Shown here: piece by piece, positions 31,287 to 42,324 of the stretch
How positions within the stretch are numbered: position 1 is the stretch's first letter
Layout of the letters: the number at the start of each line of letters is the position of its first letter
NCBI GenBank assembly: GCA_016718205.1
Contig: JADKEB010000021.1
Location: forward strand, 1-42,729
Reading direction: 5' to 3'
Source: Saprospiraceae bacterium
GTDB lineage: Bacteria; Bacteroidota; Bacteroidia; Chitinophagales; Saprospiraceae
Length of the DNA: 42,729 nucleotides
Program-made: the position numbers and the translations under genes
Notes under the pieces: generated by a model
Database searches by the model: none
What the model was told of the DNA's origin: nothing
The model's input: the letters and a program-made list of their open reading frames with translations, nothing else

Positions 31287-32450
31287 ATGGATAAGGTATT
31301 GATTAAAAGAAAGTTGAGCGAACATGTAAAGCATGCAGCAACTTATTATCCAATCATCAGTGTAGCAGGACCGAGACAAGCAGGAAAATCTACCATGTTG
31401 CAGCAAGTGTTTTCGGATTATGAATACATAAGTTTGGAGGACCCGGATATGTATGCGCTCGCCTCAACAGATGCAAGAGGATTTTTTGATCGATACAAGG
31501 AAGGTGTAATCATTGATGAAGCTCAGAAAGTACCGGAACTTTTTTCGTTTATGCAAGGTATTGTAGATAAAAAAAGGACACCAGGGAGGTTTGTATTGTC
31601 AGGTTCACAGAATTATCTCATGCATCGCAACATTACTCAGTCATTGGCTGGTAGAATAGACTTATCAACCTTATACCCATTTGATTTTGAAGAGATGGCG
31701 ACTATTACTAACTGGGACGAAGACATTGAAACGGCAATGCTAAATGGCTTTTATCCCGGGAAATTGACAGGGCATATTCCCGCCAAAATGTTTTACAATA
31801 ATTATATTAAGACTTATTTGGAGCGAGATGTCTCTGACTTGGTAAACGTAGGCAATATGACCACATTCAGGACTTTTTTGAAGTTAGTGGCTTATAAATG
31901 CGGATCACAACTGAATCTGAGTGATTTGAGCAATGATCTGAATGTATCCGTAAATACTATTAAAACATGGATAACCATTTTAGAATCGAGCTATATCATA
32001 TTTATGTTGCCAGCTTATCATAAGAATTTGGGCAAACGGCTATTAAAGACCCCTAAATTGTATTTTTTTGATACAGGTTTATTATGTCATTTGCTTGGCT
32101 TGCAAGATGAAGCTAAACTTAGAGCTTCAGATAAGTACGGTAATATATTTGAAAATTTTATCATCGCTGAGAAAGTAAAGTATAAGGCACATCGTCAAAT
32201 GGATCCGAATATGTTCTTTTTCAGAGACAGCAATGGTCTGGAAGTGGACCTTTTGGAAATCAAAGAAAATGAAGAGGTGGAAATGTCAGAGATCAAATCG
32301 GGCAAAACATTCAAATCCGAATTTTTGATCAGTATGAAAAAATTGAAAGCACTGGATTCGGCACTAAAGATGAATTTGGTGTATAATGGGTCAGAAAGTG
32401 TCACATTAGCGGAATACAGGGTGATGAATTGGCGAAAATTGCATGAATGA
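31287..32450 (+). CDS. AAA/DUF4143 ATPase 3
   Basis: The 387-residue protein has Walker A GPRQAGKST (about residues 29-37), Walker B GVIIDEAQKVPELF, the sensor region VLSGSQNYLMHRNITQSLAG, the winged-helix-like LNLSDLSNDLNVSVNTIKTW, and the C-terminal DUF4143 part with LEVDLLEIKENEEVEMSEIK, keeping the D...E-x-K triad. It is divergent from ATPases 1 and 2. Its only upstream neighbour is the 22-bp repeat array whose last unit overlaps the promoter, and nothing follows it in the same transcript for 260 bp. The role is unknown; the helix-turn-helix-like middle makes autoregulation plausible. Confidence 0.9.
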   Translation: MDKVLIKRKLSEHVKHAATYYPIISVAGPRQAGKSTMLQQVFSDYEYISLEDPDMYALASTDARGFFDRYKEGVIIDEAQKVPELFSFMQGIVDKKRTPGRFVLSGSQNYLMHRNITQSLAGRIDLSTLYPFDFEEMATITNWDEDIETAMLNGFYPGKLTGHIPAKMFYNNYIKTYLERDVSDLVNVGNMTTFRTFLKLVAYKCGSQLNLSDLSNDLNVSVNTIKTWITILESSYIIFMLPAYHKNLGKRLLKTPKLYFFDTGLLCHLLGLQDEAKLRASDKYGNIFENFIIAEKVKYKAHRQMDPNMFFFRDSNGLEVDLLEIKENEEVEMSEIKSGKTFKSEFLISMKKLKALDSALKMNLVYNGSESVTLAEYRVMNWRKLHE

Positions 32451-32557
32451 TCATATCCTTTCGGGATACCAAATCGAAATTACATAAGTACCATAAAAAA
32501 GCAATTGGTTAAACAATCTTATAAATTTATTTTCTGCTACAATATAACTGAGTTCAA

Positions 32558-32628
32558 AAGTCCTTCCATTTTAAGGGAAGGATTTAGCCAGCCTGACCAC
32601 TATGTAGTAGGCGGGCAGGGATGGGTAA
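32558..32628. repeat. R4 core with inserted palindromic segment
   Basis: AAAGTCCTTCC and GGAAGGATTTAG match the R4 core; between ATTTAG and GGGATGGGTAA stands an insertion of about 30 bp beginning CCAGCCTGACC and ending GGCGGGCAGG. A comparable but different insertion (CTGCCTTGCCGGCAGGCAGG) interrupts the R4 copy at 10,856. The rest of the gap 32,451-32,711 holds only the hipB promoter region. Confidence 0.68.
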
Positions 32629-32647
32629 ATTTAGATTCGTGATAAAA

Positions 32648-32692
32648 ATTTAGCTATTATTTTATCTAAAATGAAAACAATTCGTACATTTG
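32648..32692 (+). promoter_or_regulatory. Promoter and candidate operator of hipBA
   Basis: TACATTTG at 32,685-32,692 fits the -7 consensus, 20 bp before the hipB start. An imperfect dyad at 32,648-32,672 (ATTTAG to CTAAAAT) covers the expected -33 position and would suit a HipB operator. No TTTG box is seen at -33. Confidence 0.5.
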
Positions 32693-32711
32693 GCTAAAAT
32701 ATTAACTATAA

Positions 32712-32990
32712 ATGTATAAGTACAGCATAAAGCCCATACCATCTGAAATGCGTTTGATTCTGGCCGAAAAGGTACGTATGATGCGAAAGCAAGCAGGTTA
32801 TAGTCAGGCAGAAACGGCACAGAGATCGGGGGTATCTCTCGGGAGTCTCAAACGTTTTGAAAGAACAGGGCAGATATCGCTAGACTCGCTACTCCGATTG
32901 GCCTATTTGTTTGACAGAGTAGACGAATTTACTGCATTATTCAATCCGCAGGAGGATATGCGGCGTATCGAAAAACTGTTTAGAGATTAG
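32712..32990 (+). CDS. hipB: HipB-like XRE-family antitoxin
   Basis: The 92-residue protein contains a clear helix-turn-helix: LAEKVRMMRKQAGYSQAETA followed by QRSGVSLGSLKRFERTGQIS and LDSLLRLAYLFDRVDEF. It is followed two bases later by the hipA gene. HipB proteins repress their operon and neutralise the HipA kinase. The ATG at 32,712 lies 20 bp behind a good -7 box. Confidence 0.88.
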   Translation: MYKYSIKPIPSEMRLILAEKVRMMRKQAGYSQAETAQRSGVSLGSLKRFERTGQISLDSLLRLAYLFDRVDEFTALFNPQEDMRRIEKLFRD

Positions 32991-32992
32991 CG

Positions 32993-34222
32993 ATGAACCA
33001 AGTTGATAAAATAAAAGTTGCTTTAGATATTGAAGGGCAAAAATACGATGTTGGAACTTTGGCAAAAGACGGGCGACAGATATATTTCAAGTATGTTGAT
33101 ACGTTTCTAGGTACAAACTTGTCGTTAAGTCCTATAAGACTGAGTTTTAGTAATCAAATCCAAAAGGTAAACACTGATGTTTTTGAAGGAATATTTGGGG
33201 TGTTTTGGGATTCACTTCCTGATGGATGGGGACGATTGCTGCAAGACAAATATATACAATCATTGGGTATCAACCTGAATAAGATAGGTGCACTTGAAAG
33301 GCTCAGTATGGTAGGAGATCATGGTCCTGGAGCACTAACTTACAGACCTGCCATGGACGAAAGCGGACAAAAAAATAACACCATTGGCAAGTTGTGGGAT
33401 GTGTATGCTAGTGTCCTGAAAATATATGAAACTCATGACGATGGTGATTTATGGAGTATCTATAAGCTGGGCGGATCGTCTGGTGGTGCAAGACCCAAAA
33501 TCAACTGCAAGTACAGTGAAAATAGGGATGTTCTATATTTTGATAATGCATCGTATCACGAAGATACCACCGACTGGATCATAAAATTTCCTTCTTCTTC
33601 AGATTTGAAGGACATCGCTCATATCGAATACGCGTATTTTTTAATGGCTCGGGAATGCGGTCTTACTATATCAGATAGCAGGCTATTTTATGCTAAAGTT
33701 GATACTTGGTTTTTCGGTACAAAACGGTTTGATCGGACTGAACGAGGAAAAAATCATTTTGTAAGTGCCGCTGGTATAATGCACGACAATTACCGACTTT
33801 CTAATCTTGATTATGGTCATTTGATGGATTGTACATTTAGATTGGAGAAAAATCACTCAAGCCTTGAGAAAGTTTTCCGGTTAGCTTGTTTTAATGTTCT
33901 TATGCATAATAAGGATGACCATAGTAAAAATTTTGGTTTTCTGATGGACGGTCTCGGACATTGGGAATTTTCACCATGTTATGATCTTACATTCTCGAAG
34001 ACTACACATGGGTACCAAAGCACAAGCGTACTAGGGATAAGTAAAAATATTACGGAATATGATTTAAAGAAATTAGGCAAGGAATTTGGGATTGATAATG
34101 CATCGATGATCATTGAGCAGGTAAAAGATGTCAGAGCTCATTGGAGACAATACGCAAAAGATAGTAACGTAAGAGCATCATCGACGAAGATGATCGAAAA
34201 TATTTTCACCACAAAGCAGTAA
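32993..34222 (+). CDS. hipA: HipA-family kinase toxin
   Basis: The 409-residue protein has the HipA order: N-terminal beta-rich part with FGVFWDSLPDGWGRLLQDKY, the ATP-loop motif YKLGGSSGGARPKI, the lysine region DWIIKFPSS, the catalytic loop CFNVLMHNKDDHSKNFGFLM, and the metal-binding CYDLTFSKT (DFG-equivalent). These residues are all present, so the kinase is probably active, phosphorylating an aminoacyl-tRNA synthetase or similar target. It forms an operon with hipB. Its stop codon is immediately followed by a glycosyltransferase gene that lacks a start codon, suggesting the pair was inserted there. Confidence 0.9.
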   Translation: MNQVDKIKVALDIEGQKYDVGTLAKDGRQIYFKYVDTFLGTNLSLSPIRLSFSNQIQKVNTDVFEGIFGVFWDSLPDGWGRLLQDKYIQSLGINLNKIGALERLSMVGDHGPGALTYRPAMDESGQKNNTIGKLWDVYASVLKIYETHDDGDLWSIYKLGGSSGGARPKINCKYSENRDVLYFDNASYHEDTTDWIIKFPSSSDLKDIAHIEYAYFLMARECGLTISDSRLFYAKVDTWFFGTKRFDRTERGKNHFVSAAGIMHDNYRLSNLDYGHLMDCTFRLEKNHSSLEKVFRLACFNVLMHNKDDHSKNFGFLMDGLGHWEFSPCYDLTFSKTTHGYQSTSVLGISKNITEYDLKKLGKEFGIDNASMIIEQVKDVRAHWRQYAKDSNVRASSTKMIENIFTTKQ

Positions 34223-35349
34223 AGTATCAAACATAAAAAGACCATAGCATTAGTAGCAAATTCCACCTGGAATATCTACAACTTCAGACTTAACCTTATA
34301 GATAAGTTCATGGCAGAAGGTATGGATGTGGTGGTGATTGCTCCCGTTGATGAGTATTTGACTTACAAGGAAAAGTATCCCACAGTACGTCATTACGGTT
34401 TGAGACTGTTGGATAGAGATAGTACTAATCCTCTTAAGGATGCCCTTTTATTAATGGAGTTGGTAAGAAAGTATAAAAAAATTAAGCCTGATATAATATT
34501 ACATTTTACTAATAAACCCAATATCTATGGCGGTATAGCTTCGTGGATTACAGGCGTTAAATCCATTGCAGTAGTAACAGGACTGGGATATGCATTTATC
34601 AATAAAGGATTTGTAAGAGCTGTAATGACTTGGCTTTATAAATTGTCAGCACGTTTTCATAGTAAGTTCATTTTTGAAAATATTGAAGACAGAGAATTGT
34701 TTCAGGATTTAGGCATAGTCTCTAAAGAAAAAGCAATTTCTGTTAAAGGATGTGGTGTAAATATTGACTACTTTCATCCATACCCAAATGGTCAGGTGAA
34801 AGAAAAAACTATTTTTACTTTTATTGGTAGATTATTGTACGATAAAGGAATCAGAGAATTTGTCGAAGCTGCAAGACAGTTAAAACAGAATAGAAAAGAT
34901 GTGGAGTTCTGGATTGTGGGTGAATTGGATGCAGAAAATCCTGCTACAATTGATAAAGATGATCTGATAAAATGGGTGGATGAAGATATCATTTATTATC
35001 ATGGATTTGTTAAGGATGTACGGCCGATTATCGCAAATTCTGACTGCATAGTTTTACCATCATACAGGGAAGGATTACCAAGAATCATTATCGAGGGAAT
35101 GGCAATGTCAAAGCCTGTAATTACTACTCATGTTGCAGGATGTGAAGAAACTGTAGATCATGGAATTAATGGTTTTTGGTCACCATGAAGGATGTTTCTG
35201 ATTTGGTCATTTCAATGAAAGAATTTTTAGCCTTGCCCGTTGATAGTAAGCATCTTATGGGTCAAAAAGGTAGAGAAAAAGCGGTTAAAGAGTTTGATGA
35301 TAAGAAGATAGCGCAACATATTTTCGATTTGATCATTAAAATATCATGA
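34223..35349 (+). pseudogene. Glycosyltransferase family 4, start codon lost and frameshifted
   Basis: Coding homology begins directly behind hipA: IKHKKTIALVANSTWNIYNF, where ATC (34,226) stands at the place of the initiating ATG. The GT4 body is good (LLYDKGIREFVEAARQL; PSYREGLPRIIIEGMAMSKP with the E-x7-E motif; GCEETVDHGINGF). Near 35,170 one T is missing, giving a stop after GFWSP; the proper continuation MKDVSDLVISMKEFLALPVD runs in another frame to TGA 35,347-35,349. The first in-frame ATG (34,310) would drop about 28 residues of the nucleotide-binding fold. The stop overlaps the next gene's ATG in ATGA. Confidence 0.85.
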
Positions 35350-36628
35350 CAAAACTTCATATTGAAGAAAATAAACTTTTCACAAATAAAGTGAAATGGG
35401 TTTTACAACTGATCAAAGTCCATTACAATATTTCCTTCCTTTTAACTGATGAAAACAACACTGATTTTTGTATAGGAATAAGCGATAAAAGTAGTATTCT
35501 TTTATCCGAACCTTTTACATTAAACTGGATGACAAGTGTACGAACATTCCGTTCATATGCCAGATGGACCCATCATTAAAAACAGTAAAAATGAAATAGA
35601 TTATATCTCCACTATATTTTACTTAGTCAACTGCATTCAGGAATATCATTCGTCAGATACTGATCAGTATCGTAGGTTTACATTTGATCATTCACTGCAA
35701 AAAAAATGGAATACTATCACAGATAATACTGTCCACTTTTTAATTCTCGATTTTTTGAAAAAATACAATATCCTATATGATTTTAAGCCTATTAGAAAAA
35801 TTTTATTAAGTCATGATATTGATTTTATTAACAAAGGGTGGAAAGCAGATCTGATTTGGAGTTTGAAGAATCTGGAATTTAAAAAGACGTTCAAAATTTT
35901 ATATGATCGTTTTTTTGGAGAAGGAGTATATAATAATCTAAATGATTTGGTAAAATATGAAACATTCATTAGGATTTGAAAGTACATTTTCTGGATACCA
36001 TTCAAAGGTAAATGTAAGTCAAATATAAATAATGCGGATTATAATGTTTTATCCAAAACCATTAAAAAATAATATTGTCTGCATTAAGAAAGTTGGAGAG
36101 TGCAAATGGACTTCATAAATCAAGTCTGGACTACAATTTTATTACGGAATTAGATCATTTGGGCTTTGAAACGGATCGAAACAGGTTTCATTATCTTAAA
36201 TTTAGTTTACCTGATGGCTTTGATCAGCTCGAAAGTAGTAAAATTAAGTATGATTTTTCCTTAGGATTTCCCAATCAGATAGGATATAGAAATAACTTTG
36301 GCTTACCCTTTGTACACCTTTCAATTTAAAAGAAGACAACCCTTATAGTTTTCTTGTTGTTCCTTTAAATATTATAGACAGAACACTCATAAAACACTAT
36401 GAAATATCACCCACACAGATGCATTCATTTATTATAAAATGGATAGAAAAAGTAAAGGATCACTCTTTGGTTTCAATTTTATGGCACAATTATTATTATG
36501 CGGACTATTCTCACAAAAGAATAAAGGTACTATACAAAAATCTATTGACTAAATTGTGTATCCAAAGGTTGGAAACAATTCCTGAAGGCCATCTTGAAGA
36601 GATTTTTAAAAGGTGGAATATAGGTTGA
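35346..36628 (+). pseudogene. Polysaccharide deacetylase-like protein, frameshifted
   Basis: The start at 35,346 overlaps the preceding stop. Frames in sequence are MTKLHIEENKLFTNKVKWVL (to 35,579), VHMPDGPIIKNSKNEIDYIS with KILLSHDIDFINKGW (to 35,979), LRKLESANGLHKSSLDYNFI with GLHKS and SLGFPNQIGYRNNFGLP (36,075-36,329), and PYSFLVVPLNIIDRTLIKHY to FIIKWIEKVKDHSLVSILWH (to 36,628). SHDID is the metal-site motif of the NodB-like deacetylase fold, and the layout fits Bacteroidota deacetylases with an extra N-terminal domain. At least three frameshifts are present. Confidence 0.75.
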
Positions 36629-36682
36629 TGTCGGAATGCTTTACTGTCATATGTAAATTATTATAATATATTTTAATAAATC

Positions 36683-38330
36683 TTGATCAGTAATAATACA
36701 AAAGGGTTTGCTTTTTTCATTGGCATTTTAATATTGATTTGTACAGGTTCTTACTTAATAAATGGTAAGCAGCTAATCAGCGAAATTGTAGTTTTTATAA
36801 AGTACTATAGTGCTGGGATAAAATCCTGACATATCTCTCCACTTATATATTATGCTGCATCTCTTTGGCATTGATATTTTATATAAAAATATTTGGTTTG
36901 CCGGCGTTTTCATATTTGTATCTTCCCTGACATTTTTTATTGAATTTGTTTTTAAATCTGTAAATGGGGGGCAAATAGGATATGATGATTTTTTGATGGT
37001 TATAAATTCATCTGAACACGTTTTTGATGTTTTATTACTTTTTAAAAAGTATATTTTTATTTTTATTCCAATATTTTTTTCATTAATTGCACTCAAGATC
37101 GGTTTTAAAAATCAAGCCTTCTTATCGGTAAAAAAATATTTTGCAATTTTATTATTTTCCTTCCTACCTGTTTATTTAATAATAATGGTTTCAAATGGTC
37201 ATCGTTATTCATTTCCCAGCTTACATAAGCTGATCGTTTTAAGCTTTTATACAAACAACCATAAGTTGAAACACGGAAGAGAACAAACTTACTGAAAAAT
37301 ACTGCTTCCAATTCTGTAAAGCACATTTTGTTAATTGTTGATGAAAGTATAAGAGGTGACCTACTGAAATAAATGGTGGGGATTACCCAAACACACCTTT
37401 TTTAAAAGTATAATGCACCAAAAAAATTATAAATTTTGGAGTTGCTTTTTCGGGTGCAGTGTGTAGTGATTATTCAAATATTATTTTAATGAGCGGCATT
37501 CAACCGAATGATCTCCTGACCTCGATTCGAAATCACGAAAACTACCACAAATATTCCAATATGCAAAAAAAGCTGGCTATCATACAAGCTACATAGATTG
37601 TCAAAGCAATGATGAAAGTCCGGATGGATACCTTACAAAAGATGATCTTACTTATATTAATGACTATATTCAGGTGAAAAATCATTTTCCCAATTCTGCC
37701 AGTTATGAGACAGATAGAAATGCACTTAAATTTCTTCAGCAAAATCTGCAGCATGAACAGTCATTTACTTATTTAGTGAAATATGGTTGTCATTTTCCCT
37801 TTCTTGAATACTTACCCGACAGACAAAACAGTGTTTACACCTGTAAAAGATATATCCAGCTGGGATAAAACGGGCAAAACTGAAATTTTAAATAGCTATA
37901 ATAATTCTATTATATGGGCAGTTGACGGATTTTGGCAAAACTTGGATTCTATAGCCAATAAACATCCTGATTTGCTGGTGATATATACATCAGATCATGG
38001 ACAAAATATATTTGATGATGAAAAATTACTGCCACACATTGTTACAAGAGCGAAGCACCTTCTGTGATGGCTAAGGTTCCATTATTTTTGTATTCATCCG
38101 ATACATCCATCATCAGTCAATTGAAAAGTAAAATACCCCATCAAAAGAATCCTCGCACACATTTTCAAATATTTCGACCATTCACAATTCATGGGATGCA
38201 AGCATGGTCAAAAGAGGTACTTATCCATCTCTCTTTATGGAAAATGAAAAATACCGCGATATTTACAAGCGGAGATATTTATGGCAGATCAAATTTGTAT
38301 AAAAACAGAGCATCACTTAAAATTCAATAA
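36683..38330 (+). pseudogene. Membrane sulfatase-fold protein (phosphoethanolamine transferase-like), frameshifted
   Basis: A hydrophobic start near TTG 36,683 (KGFAFFIGILILICTGSYLI) is followed by further membrane helices (NIWFAGVFIFVSSLTFFIEF, YIFIFIPIFFSLIALKIG) and then the alkaline-phosphatase superfamily part: HILLIVDESIRGDLL near 37,322, DYIQVKNHFPNSASYETDRN, YGCHFPFLEYLP, and DLLVIYTSDHGQNIFDDEK near 37,970. These lie in several frames with stops near 36,829, 37,293, 37,370, 37,800 and 38,067. It ends at 38,330, two bases before the end of the opposing minus-strand gene. The substrate cannot be told; a lipid- or glycan-modifying role fits the context. Confidence 0.78.
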
Positions 38331-38332
38331 TC

Positions 38333-39344
38333 CTACATTTCGATCCTATCTAAAATTTGTTTTATTTTGATTTTCCAGTCAAGATGTTTTAAGGCGTATT
38401 CCCTTATCTCTTGCTGAGTTATTGTAAGGGTCCGATACCAGTGAATTATCTCATTAATATCAAGTAAATCATTATTTAGAGGTACCTTGTAGATAAAAGG
38501 ACATCTATCTTGATGAAAATCAGGATCATCACCTGCATAAAAAAATGGAATTCCTCTTCCGCAATATTCACGATGTTTTAATGATGGTCGTTGTAAAAAA
38601 ACATTTCTATAATCCCCTAAAGTACCAACACCTATTGCGTTCATAAAATTAATTTTATTAAGTTCTTCTCTATCTTTATAGCCATAAAGGATGATATCAT
38701 TTTGGAGATTTCTATCAATGATTAGTTTTGAAATTTTGCTTTCTCTTTTCCATCTCCAAAATATGTAACTTAACATTGGAAATATTTTTCCAACTTTTAA
38801 TCAATCGCACCAAGCCAAACCAATTCCAAAGTGAACCAATTGCTATTAGATTTATTGGTTGATTGCTATCCCTATTATCCCATATTGTATATTGATTTGC
38901 ATCTATACCATTTGCAAAAAAATTACTGGAATATTAGATATTGTGTTTTTCAGTGAACATGTGACTATATTGTTTATTTTGGTTTTTACAAAATCTCAAA
39001 TAATGTTTATATAAAACCAAGCTAAAATTCTTTTAATAAATGGATATTCCTTGTACAATGGATATGTCGGGATTTCATAAATAACTTTTGCATTTGGATT
39101 TGTGTTTTGGATTTTATTCAAGACATTAATCAACCTAAATCCATAAATACTGTGTCTAATCCAAAAAAAATGAATATCTTTTTCATTGTCGTTTAAATGA
39201 ATTGTACTATTTTGAAAGCACTATTTCAGTAACAAATCCAAAAGATTCAAACGCCCTCTGAATACCAAAGGACTTCATCCATACACCAGAATGTTGGGGA
39301 TTGCCTGTATCCAACTTTGCTATATAGGTGAACTTTTTGGGCAT
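38333..39344 (-). pseudogene. Glycosyltransferase, frameshifted
   Basis: On the minus strand the start at 39,344 gives MPKKFTYIAKLDTGNPQHSG and VWMKSFGIQRAFESFGF, an N-terminus like GT4/GTB glycosyltransferases. Further pieces read NGIDANQYTIWDNRDSNQPI and NLIAIGSLWNWFGLVRLIKS (38,790-38,900), then the open C-terminal frame MLSYIFWRWKRESKISKLII with YGYKDREELNKINFMNAIG and SLKHREYCGRGIPFFYAGDD, ending at 38,333. Several stops interrupt the first half. It converges tail to tail with the plus-strand operon. Confidence 0.78.
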
Positions 39345-39358
39345 TATTCTACAATTTT

Positions 39359-40240
39359 TTAAGCATGTTTAATTACTCTGTCTTTTTCGAATTCAGGATC
39401 TTTTCTCAAAATTCTTACAAGAAACAGAGGTATCAATAAAATCTTGACTAAATGGTGATACAAATGATTATATCCGAAAATCCAAATGTAATCGTACCCA
39501 ATAAAATTTTTTATTGTGTAATAAATATATTTTAGAGAAGTTTTATGTAGAAACGCCATGAAAATATGTTTTTATACAATTTTCTTCTAAAATAAAACTG
39601 TCTCTGGAAGGTTTTTTTGTGTTATTGTTATGCAATTTGTATATTGCCACATAAATTCTACTGCTGCATCCTTTAGCTTTAGCTAACATCCTTAATATTA
39701 AATCTTTATCCTGCCCTTGTTTCAAATTTTCATCAAATATTCCAATTTCATTAAATAATAGCTTTTGACAGTTAATCCATTAAGATGGATTCCATTTGAA
39801 TTAAAGTAATCACTAAAAGTAATATTATTTTATTACTAAGCAGCCCAATAGTTTTATTATTCTTCGTAGGTTCTACGGACAAAATCCTAATACTATTTGT
39901 AATAAAATCAATAATTGGATGGTTTGCGAAGATTTCTTGATCTAATAAAAATCTATTTTCTAAGTAAAATCATCTCCATCCAAAAAGGCAATGTATGCAA
40001 ATTTAGCCTTGAGTATTCCTACATTCCTCGCAGCTCCAGCACCTTTGAGTCCTCTCATTCTTAAATAATCTCACTCTTTTGTCTTTCCTTGCCCACTCTT
40101 CACATATCTGCAACCACCATCAGTTGATCTATCGTCTATTAATAACACTTCACTTGTCGGACCTGATTTAGGGCAGATTTTATGCTTATATCCAGAAATG
40201 GTGCGGCATTATATATTGGTATGATGACAGAGACTTGCAT
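39359..40240 (-). pseudogene. Glycosyltransferase family 2, frameshifted
   Basis: On the minus strand, ATG 40,240 gives MQVSVIIPIYNAAPFLDISI, the classical GT2 start. Then come DDRSTDGG, RMRGLKGAGAARNVGILKA and FAYIAFLDGDDF (DxD equivalent) in shifting frames, NEIGIFDENLKQGQDKDLIL near 39,730, and a C-terminal frame KTSLKYIYYTIKNFIGYDYI to 39,359. At least five lesions are visible. The start lies five bases behind the end of the preceding methyltransferase relic. Confidence 0.83.
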
Positions 40241-40244
40241 ATCT

Positions 40245-41027
40245 TTAAGTATGTTTAATACCTATGACTAAGTTTTCTTTAGGATTAAGACCGAAATTTG
40301 GGAACTGAGCAGCAATATTGATTAAATCAATTTCAAATCCAACTCTTTCTAATCTTTTAAAATAATCATTACCATAAATGCGCACATGATCCTTTTGTCC
40401 GAAATGTAGAAGTCTTTCATTTTCAGTGACTATTAAATCATTTTCATAAGTTTCTTTCATATTATAACAGATAGGTACTTGTAAGATTGCTTTGCCGTTA
40501 TGCTTTAATACCCTATACACTTCTTGTATTGCTTTATGGTCATCATCAATGTGCTCTAAAACATGGTTGCATATGACCAAATCAAATGTGTTGGTTTTGA
40601 ATTTTAAATTCATAAGATCAACTTGTACTACTTCTTCATCGCCATAGGCTTCATTATTTTTATCACCACACAAATAGAATTCAAATTTCAGATTTGATAA
40701 ATATTTTTTAATCCTTTTTCAGGAGCTATATGGAGGATGGCAATGCCAGGAAATTGTATATCTTTAATATTTGATCCAGATACAAAATACTAACCTTTCT
40801 CTATCAATTGACCCACAATGAGGACATCTTGTTTTCCTTTTTCCAGCACCGACTATGTTGAACTTTTTAGTTGCTTCACTTTCTATCCCAAATTGTAAAA
40901 GATAACCTGTGCTGATTGAACAAAAAGGACAAGTATATTTTGTGCCGTAAAAACATACCCTTGCTAAAATATTTTTTACAATTGAATATAAATTAGAGTG
41001 TTTCAAGATGATTGTTTTAGTTACCAA
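40245..41027 (-). pseudogene. SAM-dependent methyltransferase with zinc-ribbon N-terminus, frameshifted
   Basis: The minus-strand frame from 41,027 holds paired cysteines YTCPFCS and RCPHCGSIDRERLVF, a zinc ribbon often found before such methyltransferases. The frame breaks near 40,790; after another shift near 40,680 the class I methyltransferase core follows: VQVDLMNLKFKTNTFDLVIC, NHVLEHIDDDHKAIQEVYRV, LKHNGKAILQVPICYN. It ends at 40,245. Two indels separate otherwise good coding sequence. A glycan-linked methylation is likely from the neighbours. Confidence 0.8.
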
Positions 41028-41084
41028 AAGAAATATAAAATTGGTTTAAAAGAATTACATATAAAAATTTGCCAATAATAGTTT

Positions 41085-41530
41085 TTAATAAAAAGTAACT
41101 TCAATATGTTTAGTGGAATATAGATAATACTTAGTAAAAATAAGTGAAACAATAAATAGGAAAACTAATGAAATTATGTTTTGGTCTTGTTGGATTTGTG
41201 CTGAAAATTTACCTTCTAAAACTGATCGTTTTAAATGCCAAGATAACTTTGTATATTCATATTTTACTAAATGATGAACTTTTAATTCAGGATCAAATGC
41301 AATTTTAAAATTCCGTTTGTATCCTCTATACTGCTTTTTTTCAAACACATACCTTATATTTTGGTAATTTGTTGTGTATTCTTTTGTAACGTCAAAGTTT
41401 CGTCATGTGAATTGTTGTCAATAACGATGATTTCAATTTCTTCACTTAGCTAGGGCAATAAAGAGTCAAGACATTTTATTAGAAGTCTTGAGCGGTTGTA
41501 AGTGCAAATAATTATCGAGAGTAATTTCAT
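41085..41530 (-). pseudogene. Glycosyltransferase family 2, internally deleted and frameshifted
   Basis: ATG 41,530 on the minus strand gives MKLLSIIICTYNRSRLLIKC, then EEIEIIVIDNNSHDETLTLQ in another frame, then RYVFEKKQ. That motif normally precedes a GLSAARN-like segment, but here it joins directly to YRGYKRNFKIAFDPELKVHH, which belongs to the end of the GT2 domain. The catalytic DxD and the acceptor region are missing. A C-terminal membrane helix follows (NIISLVFLFIVSLIFTKYYL). The start overlaps the preceding gene's stop in ATGA (41,527-41,530). Confidence 0.78.
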
Positions 41531-42324
41531 TTATATACCAATGTCCTTAAAAGTTGACTTACAAAAAGTTTAATGAATTTGATACTAGTTTTTAAGGTAG
41601 CTTGACCAGTAAATAAATGATATAAATATATTTTTAAAGATTTTTTAAATTTTTTATGTATCAAATTTTGAAACTCATTATGCCAACTTGCTTCCCACAA
41701 ATGAATAGCAAAATTTTTATCACTATTTGGGATAAATGAGTTTACCTTATTTCTATCGCTAAAAGATACAGGATAAAAATATTCAGATTGATAAATTGTT
41801 AATTTGTCAAAACTTTCTGTGATATCCATTTCCGAAATTTTGTAAGTCATCTTTAAAGTATCTGTTATTATTTTGGGTATTAAGATATTATTATTTTCAA
41901 AAGCGTTTATTTTATCAATATCATTAATCTCCAAATATTTATTTAAACACTCTAGCAAATGAATATATTTTTAGGTTCAGAACCAATTATACCGCCACTA
42001 ATAGTGTTAGTATTCTCTTTGCCCAAAAATATTGAATTATTTAACATGGGGGACAAATTTTTAAAAACTTTCATATCCGTGTCCAGATAAATACCTCCAT
42101 AATTATATAAGATCCAAAACCTTAAACAATCACTTGCAAAAGCCCATTTTTTTTTTTTTGATCATATAATTTACAAAATAAATACCTTTAGGAATATTGG
42201 TCTCATCCCATTTAATTATTTTAAATTCCGGGTTTTGATTCTTCCATGATTCTATACAAGATGAAATCTTATCTGAATAGCTTGATTGGCCAAGCCAAAT
42301 ATAATGTATTATTTTTGGAATCAT
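41527..42324 (-). pseudogene. DXD-type capsular glycosyltransferase, frameshifted
   Basis: ATG 42,324 on the minus strand gives MIPKIIHYIWLGQSSYSDKI, the typical start of the Gly_transf_sug (Och1-like) family. The frame breaks in an A-run near 42,155 (YMIKKKKMGFCK, then stop). The next piece, FWILYNYGGIYLDTDMKVFK, contains the family's DXD motif (near 42,080). From 41,958 the last frame is open to 41,527 (MLECLNKYLEINDIDKINAF, NFAIHLWEASWHNEF). Two or three indels are present. The start shares one base with the upstream stop codon (TAATG). Confidence 0.82.

Noticed and set aside
36773..37326. Minus-strand frames opposite the sulfatase-fold pseudogene
   Set aside because: They are low-complexity antisense images of membrane-helix codons without recognisable motifs.
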